9,970 bases of DNA, taken from NCBI GenBank assembly GCA_034663685.1, contig JAXDJC010000078.1:1-9970 (forward strand), read 5' to 3'. Within the stretch, counting starts at the first letter, position 1. Every line of letters starts with the position of its first letter. The notes beneath the pieces are model-generated. The model was given only the letters and a program-made list of their open reading frames with translations, had not been told where the DNA came from and ran no database searches. The translations under genes were made by a program, and so were the position numbers. Positions 1 through 6,525 of the stretch are shown piece by piece. The DNA comes from AC-37 sp034663685. GTDB taxonomy: Bacteria; Actinomycetota; Thermoleophilia; Solirubrobacterales; Thermoleophilaceae.

Positions 1-63
1 CCCGACTCAGACGCCGTAGCCGCCGGCTGCTCGCCCAGCGGTTAGCGTCCCTCGCCGGCGAGC

Positions 64-70
64 GAGGAGG
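64..70 (+). promoter_or_regulatory. Strong Shine-Dalgarno sequence of the first gene
   Basis: The sequence GAGGAGG ends 7 nt before the ATG at 78, which is an ideal spacing and fixes that start. The 63 bases before it hold no gene. They contain a perfect 12-base palindrome, CTCGCCGGCGAG, at 51-62, whose last bases abut the ribosome binding site. I see no convincing -35/-10 pair in this short stretch. Confidence 0.75.
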
Positions 71-77
71 AGCGCGT

Positions 78-800
78 ATGGCGGAGCACCCGGATGCCGG
101 GCACGGGCGCTGGTTCAGCGACGAGGAGCTGCGCGACATGGCGCGGCCCACGATGGACCGGGCGATCGAGGCGATCGACCGCGGCGACCTCGACGAGGCG
201 CGCGCGCTCTGCGAGGCGATGAAGCACGAGTGGCGCCACCTGCACGACCTGATGGCCGAGGGGATCGGCGGACTGATCACGTTCGTGCAGGAGCGCTTCG
301 GCGAGGACGCCGTGGCCGAGGCGTGGGAGTTCGGCCAGGGCCGCGGGTGGAAGCGCGACGTGGAGAAGATCGCGCAGATCGACCGCCGGCAGATAGTGCA
401 CGCGCTGGCGGCCACCTGGCGCGCGCACTCGTGCAGCGGCACCGGGCCGCACCCGGGCGCGTTCACGATCGAGGAGGACCACGAGAAGTTCATCTTCCGC
501 ATGAACCCGTGCGGGTCCGGCCAGCGGCTGGTGCGCATGGGCCGCTACGAGGGCCCGGACGCGCTCGGCGTGACTAAGGAGGCCCACGACTGGAGCTACG
601 GGCGCAAGGGCTTCCCGCTCTACTGCACCCACTGCTCGTTCATGAACGAGTCGCTGCCGGTCAAGTGGATCGGCTACCCGCTCTACCCGAGCGACCCGCC
701 GGACGACTTCGGGAGCGATCCCTGCACGTGGTACTGGTACAAGGACCCGGCCGACATCCCGGCGCGGCACTGGGAGCGGCACGGACTGGCGAAGGGGTAG
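78..800 (+). CDS. Conserved Cys-rich protein of unknown function, first gene of an acyl-CoA dehydrogenase operon
   Basis: This 240-residue soluble protein has no signal peptide or membrane helix. The ATG at 78 follows a strong ribosome binding site. The N-terminal half (about 15-115) looks helical and acidic/basic. The C-terminal half carries ordered Cys and aromatic motifs: HSCSG (C119), NPCGSGQRL (C145), a C-x2-C pair in YCTHC (C183, C186), and DPCTWYWYKDP (C216). This spacing suggests a bound metal or cofactor, or a catalytic thiol, but that is inference. I recall similar proteins with the NPCGSG, YCxHC and PCTWY motifs from other bacteria but cannot assign a function. The N-terminal half faintly resembles the L-2-amino-thiazoline-4-carboxylic acid hydrolase family (helical stretch, FGEDAVAEAW), not enough for a name. 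The next gene begins 11 nt after the stop, so the protein is probably made together with the two dehydrogenases. Confidence 0.85.
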   Translation: MAEHPDAGHGRWFSDEELRDMARPTMDRAIEAIDRGDLDEARALCEAMKHEWRHLHDLMAEGIGGLITFVQERFGEDAVAEAWEFGQGRGWKRDVEKIAQIDRRQIVHALAATWRAHSCSGTGPHPGAFTIEEDHEKFIFRMNPCGSGQRLVRMGRYEGPDALGVTKEAHDWSYGRKGFPLYCTHCSFMNESLPVKWIGYPLYPSDPPDDFGSDPCTWYWYKDPADIPARHWERHGLAKG

Positions 801-811
801 CCTGCCCGGCC

Positions 812-2095
<1,284 letters not shown>

Positions 2096-2099
2096 CCCG

Positions 2100-3266
2100 A
2101 TGCTGGACGCCACGCTCACGCGCAACAACGACACGGCGCTCACCGACGAGCAGCAGGACTTCGTGCGCTCCGTGCGCGACTTCTGCGAGCGCGAGTTCAC
2201 CAAGGAGAAGCTCGAGCAGCTCACCGACGGCTACAGGGACATCCACAACGAGGACGTGGCCCGCAGGATGGCCGACCTCGGCTGGTTCGGCCTGACGATC
2301 GACGAGGAGTACGGCGGCTCGGGCGGCACGTTCCTCGACGCCGCCCTGTTCCTCGAGGAGAGCGCCCATGGGCGCGCGCCGATCAGCGGCTACCCGGTCA
2401 CGCTGATCGTGGTGGGCGCGCTCAACCGGTTCGGCACCGAGGAGCAGAAGCGCGACCTGCTCGGCCGGGTGGCCGCGGGTGGCGACCTGGCGATCGCGAT
2501 GTCCGAGCCCGAGTCGGGGTCCGACGTGGCGTCGCTGCGCACAAGAGCGCGCCTCGAGGACGGCGAGTGGGTGCTGAGCGGATCGAAGATGTGGTGCTCC
2601 TACGCGCACAAGGCAAGCCACACGCTGATCGTGTGCCGGACCGGCGAGGGCTCCTCGCAGCACGAGGGCATCTCGATGATCTTCGTCCCGCGCGAGGCCG
2701 AGGGCTTCACGATCACCCCGATCCCCACGCTGGGCGGGGAGGAGACCAACGAGCTCCACCTCGACGACGTGCGCGTGCCCGAGGAGAACCTGCTCGGGAC
2801 CGAGGGCAACGGCTGGACCCAGCTCATGGCCGGGCTCAACAACGAGCGGGTGATCCTCGGCGCCGGCGCCCTCGGGCTCGCCCAGCGCTCGTTCGACGAC
2901 GCGCTCGCCTACGCCAAGGAGCGGCGCCAGTTCGGCCGCCCCATCGGCAACTTCCAGGCGATCCAGCACAAGTTCGCGGACATGGCCACGGACCTCGCCC
3001 AGGCGCGGCTGCTCGTGCGCTGGGTTGCGCGGCTGACCGACGACGACCCGGGCCGGATGCTGCCGCAGGAGGCCTCGATGGTGAAGCTGGCCTGCACCGA
3101 GCTGGCCAAGCGCTGCGCGCTCGAGGGGATGCAGATCATGGGCGGCTACGGCTACGCCAGCGAGTACCCGATGGAGCGCTACCTCCGCGCCGCGGTGGTG
3201 ACCACGATCTACGGCGGCACGTCGGAGATCCAGAAGAACATCATCGCCAAGACGCTCGGGCTCTGA
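2100..3266 (+). CDS. Acyl-CoA dehydrogenase, classical type with LCAD/IVD-like catalytic Glu placement
   Basis: This 388-residue protein has the normal family length and full domain order. It shows an N-terminal helical domain (EQQDFVRSVRDFCERE, then MADLGWFGLTIDEEYGG), a beta domain with AMSEPESGSD (133-142) and GSKMWCSYA, and a C-terminal helical domain with ERRQFGRPIGNFQ (274-286) and IMGGYGYASEYPMERYLR. The motif YGGTSEIQ (371-378) has Gly372 where MCAD has its catalytic Glu. Glu249 in LNNERV sits where isovaleryl- and long-chain-CoA dehydrogenases carry theirs, so the enzyme is probably active. ATG 2100 lies 4 nt after the previous stop, with AGGGAG at 2082-2087 as a distant ribosome binding site. 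The pair may act on successive or related substrates, or form a mixed complex as some actinobacterial FadE pairs do. I cannot decide this from sequence. Confidence 0.95.
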   Translation: MLDATLTRNNDTALTDEQQDFVRSVRDFCEREFTKEKLEQLTDGYRDIHNEDVARRMADLGWFGLTIDEEYGGSGGTFLDAALFLEESAHGRAPISGYPVTLIVVGALNRFGTEEQKRDLLGRVAAGGDLAIAMSEPESGSDVASLRTRARLEDGEWVLSGSKMWCSYAHKASHTLIVCRTGEGSSQHEGISMIFVPREAEGFTITPIPTLGGEETNELHLDDVRVPEENLLGTEGNGWTQLMAGLNNERVILGAGALGLAQRSFDDALAYAKERRQFGRPIGNFQAIQHKFADMATDLAQARLLVRWVARLTDDDPGRMLPQEASMVKLACTELAKRCALEGMQIMGGYGYASEYPMERYLRAAVVTTIYGGTSEIQKNIIAKTLGL

Positions 3267-3333
3267 CGGCACCCGGCGCCCAGTTGTAGCCGAACGCGCC
3301 GCAGAGGTTTATCCTCCTGGCGATTGACTCGTT

Positions 3334-3357
3334 GGGCGCCCCTACAACGGTGCGCCC
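3334..3357 (+). other. Hairpin in the spacer between the dehydrogenase operon and the phosphatase gene
   Basis: The sequence GGGCGC (3334-3339) pairs with GCGCCC (3352-3357). Two further C-G pairs lie inside after one mismatch, closing a hexaloop TACAAC. No T-run follows on the plus strand, so it is at best a non-canonical terminator for the operon ending at 3266. Alternatively it is a structure in the leader of the phosphatase mRNA. The rest of the 112-bp spacer has a TTGACT at 3324-3329 without a matching -10 box at normal distance. Confidence 0.35.
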
Positions 3358-3378
3358 GTGATGCCGATCTAGGTGCAC

Positions 3379-5061
3379 ATGGCCGCAGTGAAGTTCGGCG
3401 GGAGGTTGAGGAAGCCCATTGCAGCGGTCGCCATTTCGGCGGCCACGCTGGCCTGCGCCGCCCCGGCCGGCGCCCAGGTGCCGCAGGTCAACGCGCCGCA
3501 GCTTCCCTCGACGCCGGTCACGCCGCCGGTGCAGAGCGTCCTCGATCAGGCGACCGGTCAGACCAACGCCGTCGGCGGCGGCGTGAACAAGACCCTCAAC
3601 CCCGGCGGTGGGACCTCGAACCCGCCGTCGAACGGCAACACGGGGTCCGCCTCAGGCGGCGGCGGAGCTCCGAACGGCACCGGCGGCGGCTCGGGCGGCA
3701 GCTCCACCGGCGGCGCCTCGGGGTCCGGCTCCGGCTCGGGCGCAACCGCGTCAGGCGGCGCCAGGGCCGCGGCTCGCCGCGCCGCCAACCGGCGCCAGCG
3801 CCGCCGCGGCGCCGCCGCGCGCCGCGTGGCTCGCGGCCAGGCCGCACCGCCGGCGGCGACGGGCCCGAAGAACGGCGGCTCGGGCGGGGGCGACAGCACG
3901 CCCGGCCCGCTGCGGCCGATCCGCGACGTGATCCAGGTCATCCCGGTCCCGATGTGGATCGCGCTCGGTGTGCTCGCCCTCCTGGCGGCCGCGTTCTTCA
4001 TCCGCTCCTACTTCGCCGGCCGCCGCGCCCGGCGGCTCGAGACCGAGCGCGCCGAGCTGCTCGACGACGTGGGCCTGCTCCAGAAGGCCCTGCTCCCGGA
4101 CGTGCCCGGCGCGATCGGCGGCCTCGAGGCCTCCGTGGCGTACCGGCCGGCGGACGGGCCGGCCGCGGGCGGCGACTTCTACGACGTGTTCGAGATGGAG
4201 GGCCGCCGCGTGGGGATCATCGTGGGCGACGTGTGCGGCCACGGGCGCCAGGCGCTCGCCGTCACCGCGCTGATGAGGTACACGCTGCGCGCCTACCTGA
4301 ACGCCGGCGGTGAGCCGCGCACGGCGCTCCAGATCGCGGCGCGCGCTCTGGAGAACGAGCAGCACGCCGAGCTGACCACCGTGGTGCTCGCGGTCTACGA
4401 CGCCGGCGCCGGCACGCTCACCTACGCGTGCGCGGGGCACGAGCCCCCGATCCTCGTGGGGCCGAGCGCGCACACGCCGGTCACCGTGGGATCGTCGCCC
4501 CCGATCGGCGCGGGGCTCGCGACCGGGCTGCGCCAGACGACCGTGGCGCTGCCGCCCGGATCGCTCGCCTGCTTCTTCACCGACGGGCTGGTCGAGGCGC
4601 GCCTGCACGACGACGACCTGCTGGGCCGCGATCGCCTCTGCGCCATCGTGGAGGAGCTCGGCGCCGATGCCACCGCCGATGCGCTGCTGGCCAAGATCGC
4701 GAGCACGGCCGAGCGCGCGCCGGACGACATGGCGGCGTGCATCGTGCGAGCGGGCGAGGGCGCCAACGACACGGGCGAGCTCCGGGTCGAGGAGCTCGAG
4801 ATGGACGAGAACGCCGGCGGCGAGGCCCGCGCCCGCGGCTTCCTCGCGGCCTGCGGGGTTCCGGAGTCGAAGGCCCAGACGGTCCTGAAGACGGCCGACG
4901 GCGCCACGTCCGAGTTCGGCGGAGCGCTGCTCCGCGTACGCCTCTCCGGCCGCGGCGGCGGCGTGAAGGTCGTCCCGCTGGAGCTGCGCTCCCTCTCGGT
5001 CAGCAGCAACGGCCACGAGCCGCACGCGGCCGTGCCGGCCGCCCCGCCGATCTCGGCGTAG
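3379..5061 (+). CDS. Membrane-anchored SpoIIE/PP2C-type serine phosphatase
   Basis: The predicted 560-residue protein starts with a signal-peptide-like segment (basic RLRK, hydrophobic core, APAGA before Q33). A Gly/Ser/Asn-rich region (about 65-127) and an Arg/Ala block (128-154, 11 Arg in 27 residues) follow. Then come one membrane helix (about 192-214), a short helical linker with RRARRLETERAELL, and a SpoIIE domain (about 235-460). The metal-binding and catalytic acidic positions of the PP2C fold are present: GGDFYD (264-269), GDVCGHG (283-289), FFTDG (399-403) and DDMAA (449-453). It should remove phosphate from Ser/Thr, classically from an anti-anti-sigma factor of the SpoIIAA/RsbV type, but no such partner gene lies in the window. 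Residues about 465-545 resemble the front half of an RsbW-type ATPase without its N-box. The start is uncertain: GTG 3373 is also possible, and neither start has a clear ribosome binding site. Confidence 0.9.
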   Translation: MAAVKFGGRLRKPIAAVAISAATLACAAPAGAQVPQVNAPQLPSTPVTPPVQSVLDQATGQTNAVGGGVNKTLNPGGGTSNPPSNGNTGSASGGGGAPNGTGGGSGGSSTGGASGSGSGSGATASGGARAAARRAANRRQRRRGAAARRVARGQAAPPAATGPKNGGSGGGDSTPGPLRPIRDVIQVIPVPMWIALGVLALLAAAFFIRSYFAGRRARRLETERAELLDDVGLLQKALLPDVPGAIGGLEASVAYRPADGPAAGGDFYDVFEMEGRRVGIIVGDVCGHGRQALAVTALMRYTLRAYLNAGGEPRTALQIAARALENEQHAELTTVVLAVYDAGAGTLTYACAGHEPPILVGPSAHTPVTVGSSPPIGAGLATGLRQTTVALPPGSLACFFTDGLVEARLHDDDLLGRDRLCAIVEELGADATADALLAKIASTAERAPDDMAACIVRAGEGANDTGELRVEELEMDENAGGEARARGFLAACGVPESKAQTVLKTADGATSEFGGALLRVRLSGRGGGVKVVPLELRSLSVSSNGHEPHAAVPAAPPISA

Positions 5062-5085
5062 AACGGCCGCCGCGCCGTTACGCCG
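5054..5085 (+). terminator. Hairpin enclosing the phosphatase stop codon, probable terminator
   Basis: The sequence CGGCGT (5054-5059) pairs with ACGCCG (5080-5085), and AACGGC (5062-5067) pairs with GCCGTT (5074-5079). This gives 12 bp with a two-base AG bulge and a CGCCGC loop. The stop codon TAG (5059-5061) lies inside the stem. No T-tract follows on the plus strand, so this is a U-less terminator of the kind often proposed in high-GC actinobacteria, not a textbook one. Confidence 0.55.
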
Positions 5086-5088
5086 ATC

Positions 5089-5127
5089 CGAAGACGAAAA
5101 GCGTGACCCAGGGGGAACCTGGCACGC
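5089..5127 (-). terminator. Candidate intrinsic terminator on the minus strand
   Basis: The sequence GCGTG (5101-5105) pairs with CACGC (5123-5127), and CCAGG (5108-5112) pairs with CCTGG (5118-5122). They enclose a GGGAA loop, with an AC bulge on one side. Read on the minus strand the 10-bp hairpin is followed directly by TTTTCGTCTTCG, a reasonable U-tract. No minus-strand gene ends here. The nearest is the metalloprotease-like gene ending at 5688, with the plus-strand gene 5346-5675 in between. The same hairpin could be part of a plus-strand structured RNA instead. Confidence 0.4.
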
Positions 5128-5163
5128 GGTGCGAGCCCGAGCCGGAAAACGGCGGCAATGAAG

Positions 5164-5246
5164 GAGGACGCGGTCGCGTGCTCACTCGGGGGGCTGCTGA
5201 GCGAGCTTGCGAGCGTACCCCCGAGGGGGCATGCGAACGCGTCCTC
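5164..5246 (+). repeat. 29-position near-perfect inverted repeat (long extragenic palindrome or structured RNA)
   Basis: Bases 5164-5192 pair in unbroken register with 5218-5246. There are 25 Watson-Crick pairs, two G-T positions (5178/5232 and 5182/5228) and two purine mismatches (5173/5237 and 5184/5226). The 25-base loop contains the direct repeat GCGAGC-TT-GCGAGC (5201-5214). The G-T positions would be G-U pairs in a plus-strand RNA but C-A mismatches in a minus-strand RNA, which mildly favours a plus-strand transcript. The ribosome-binding-like AAGGAGG (5161-5167) partly lies in the left arm. It could be a REP-like repeat, a non-coding RNA, an mRNA leader element or a second terminator for the phosphatase gene. 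I do not recognise it as a known riboswitch. Confidence 0.7.
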
Positions 5247-5294
5247 ACGGGGCGCCACCGAAGTGCGTCCGTTTGAACACCCCCTTGCGTGGGA

Positions 5295-5323
5295 TTGCGG
5301 TACCCCATCCTCTGGGTTACCTT
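5295..5323 (+). promoter_or_regulatory. Weak candidate promoter of the small secreted protein gene
   Basis: TTGCGG (5295-5300) and TACCTT (5318-5323) are separated by 17 bases. They match the housekeeping -35 and -10 consensus at three positions each. Transcription would start near 5330, giving a very short leader that still contains the ribosome binding site. The inverted sequences GGTACCC (5299-5305) and GGGTTACC (5314-5321) lie within the spacer and the -10 box and could form an operator or a small hairpin. This is a suggestion only. Confidence 0.25.
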
Positions 5324-5333
5324 AAGAACCGAC

Positions 5334-5340
5334 AAGGAGG
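5334..5340 (+). promoter_or_regulatory. Ribosome binding site that fixes a TTG start
   Basis: AAGGAGG is a full Shine-Dalgarno match and ends 5 nt before the TTG at 5346. The frame stays open upstream to an ATG at 5289, but only the TTG has this site and places the Lys-Lys and hydrophobic core at the N-terminus as a proper signal peptide. Confidence 0.8.
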
Positions 5341-5345
5341 CTCAT

Positions 5346-5675
5346 TTGAAGAAGCTATCGATCGCCGTCGTCTTTGCCGTAGTCGCCGTCTTCGCGTTCA
5401 CGAGCGTTGCCTCGGCCCACACGCTGAGGTACGGAACCGCCAAGAAGCTCGCCATCAAGCTGGGCAAGAAGCAGGAGCAGAAGGATCCCGTCAGGAACTG
5501 GAGCATCCGCGGCGCCCAGCGCCAGAGTGCCCACCAGCTCACGTGGATCTACCACGTGAACTACACGGACGGTCGGACCTGCACCGCGGACCTGGTCGTC
5601 CAGTACACCACCAAGTCCAACGGCAAGCCGATCGCCAAGGCGTTCTTCGACAAGCCGACGATCACCTGCGAGTAG
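5346..5675 (+). CDS. Small secreted protein of unknown function, TTG start
   Basis: The product has 109 residues. A textbook Sec signal peptide occupies residues 1-24: Met-Lys-Lys, a hydrophobic core, and ASA before His25. The mature part is about 85 residues and Lys-rich in its first third (TAKKLAIKLGKKQEQK). A Trp/Tyr-containing beta-like stretch follows (QLTWIYHVNYTDGRTCTADL). Two Cys residues, C79 and C108 (the latter next to last), could form a disulfide after export. There is no lipobox, membrane anchor or recognised enzyme motif. I do not know the family. It lies after the structured spacer 5062-5345 and converges with the minus-strand gene whose stop is 12 nt away. No terminator is visible in that gap. 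Confidence 0.85.
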   Translation: MKKLSIAVVFAVVAVFAFTSVASAHTLRYGTAKKLAIKLGKKQEQKDPVRNWSIRGAQRQSAHQLTWIYHVNYTDGRTCTADLVVQYTTKSNGKPIAKAFFDKPTITCE

Positions 5676-5687
5676 TTCGCTAGCCCG

Positions 5688-6437
5688 TCAGGCCGCGCGC
5701 ATCTCGTCGAGCCGCGCGCGCCACTGACGCTCCACCTCGGCCGCCGAGCGGCCGAACGCAGATTCGACAGCCGCCCTGCCTCCCGTCTCCGGGGGGCGGG
5801 CGGCCAGTCGCACGCACGCGGCCGGCCCGGCCTCGGCCTCCAGCAGCGCGAAGACGCTGCCGCCGAGCAGCACGGCGTCCCGGGCGGTGGGCGGGAACTC
5901 GGGCCGCCCGCCCTCGCGCAGGCGGCGTGCGATCCCCGGGCGCAGGTGCTTCGTCTGGCCTGAGAAGTGCGTGGCGGCGCCCTCGCACAGCCAGGCCCAG
6001 CGCAGGTACCGGTTGAAGGTTCGAACCGTGAAAGGCGGGGGCAGGGCCGGGTTGTTGGCCCCGATCGTCACGTGCGCGTACTCGTGGAGCGGCGTGAGCA
6101 GCAGGGCCTCGCGGGATCCGGTGACCGCGGACGCCCGGGCCTCGAGCGCGTCCGGCGCGAGCACGTGGATCTCACGGCGGGCGAACCAGCCGGCCATGTA
6201 GCGCCGTGCCGCCGGGGCGGCGGCCATGCGTGCGAGCGGCAGCCACGGATGGGCCAGCGAGAGGGCCCACGGGCTCGGGTGCATGACCACCGAGATGTCG
6301 CCGGGAGTGGTCTCGAAGCGCTCGCCGAGGCGCATCCGGAAGCGCTCGAGCTCGGCGAGAATGTCGGCGGCGGCATCGGTGTCGCGCTCCTCGTGGCGCG
6401 CGGAGAACGACGGCGAATGGGACTCGACCCAGGACAC
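5688..6437 (-). CDS. Putative zinc metalloprotease with HExxH motif (peptidase MA-like)
   Basis: This 249-residue protein carries HEYAH at 118-122, preceded by a hydrophobic LLLTPL, and WLCEGAATHF at 150-158. Glu152 would be the third zinc ligand, 30 residues after the second His. That is the gluzincin-type arrangement of peptidase MA-like domains. The N-terminal part contains DISVVMHPSPWALSLAHP, also reminiscent of that group. I see no signal peptide or membrane helix, so the protein seems cytoplasmic unless the start is wrong. The start chosen is a GTG at 6437 without a good ribosome binding site. The frame remains open upstream but offers no ATG, GTG or TTG in the codons I checked, and the next in-frame Met is residue 35. 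The gene follows the glycoside hydrolase by 88 nt on the same strand, with a hairpin between. The substrate is unknown. Confidence 0.8.
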   Translation of the reverse strand: MSWVESHSPSFSARHEERDTDAAADILAELERFRMRLGERFETTPGDISVVMHPSPWALSLAHPWLPLARMAAAPAARRYMAGWFARREIHVLAPDALEARASAVTGSREALLLTPLHEYAHVTIGANNPALPPPFTVRTFNRYLRWAWLCEGAATHFSGQTKHLRPGIARRLREGGRPEFPPTARDAVLLGGSVFALLEAEAGPAACVRLAARPPETGGRAAVESAFGRSAAEVERQWRARLDEMRAA

Positions 6438-6490
6438 GCGCCGTACTCTGGCGGATCGCGCGTCTCCGGTGAGCGATCGGCTCCCGCCTG

Positions 6491-6523
6491 GGCCGGCCTG
6501 GTCGTGGCCGCGGCAGGCCGGCC
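6491..6523 (-). terminator. Perfect 10-bp hairpin directly after the glycoside hydrolase stop codon
   Basis: GGCCGGCCTG (6491-6500) pairs without error with CAGGCCGGCC (6514-6523) around a 13-base loop. On the minus strand it begins 3 nt after the hydrolase stop (6526-6528). No T-tract follows, so it would be a U-less terminator or a 3'-end stabilising hairpin. It suggests the downstream protease-like gene is at least partly transcribed separately, although no clear promoter is visible in the remaining 53 bases. Confidence 0.5.
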
Positions 6524-6525
6524 GG

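Noticed and set aside
665..811. N-terminal extension of 49 residues for the first acyl-CoA dehydrogenase
   Set aside because: It would overlap the upstream gene out of frame and reads as Arg/Pro-rich shadow sequence; the family N-terminus begins at ATG 812.
3324..3348. TTGACT and TACAAC as promoter of the phosphatase gene
   Set aside because: The spacing is only 13 bases, too short for a standard promoter, and no -10 match lies at 16-18 bases.
3625..3760. Tandem repeat in the Gly/Ser-rich coding stretch
   Set aside because: The GGC-rich codon runs have no fixed repeat unit; this is low-complexity coding sequence, not a DNA repeat array or CRISPR.
3324..4313. Plus-strand frame of 329 codons overlapping the phosphatase start
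   Set aside because: Extremely Arg/Pro-rich shadow in another frame of the phosphatase gene, with a TTG start and no ribosome binding site.
3751..5025. Open minus-strand frame of 424 codons opposite the phosphatase
   Set aside because: Same antisense-shadow composition; the plus strand has the complete SpoIIE motif set.
5101..5160. Cobalamin-riboswitch-like string (GGGGGAACCTGG, then GGTGCGAGCCCGAG)
   Set aside because: No B12 box or the required conserved core is present, and the downstream gene is a small secreted protein with no link to cobalamin.
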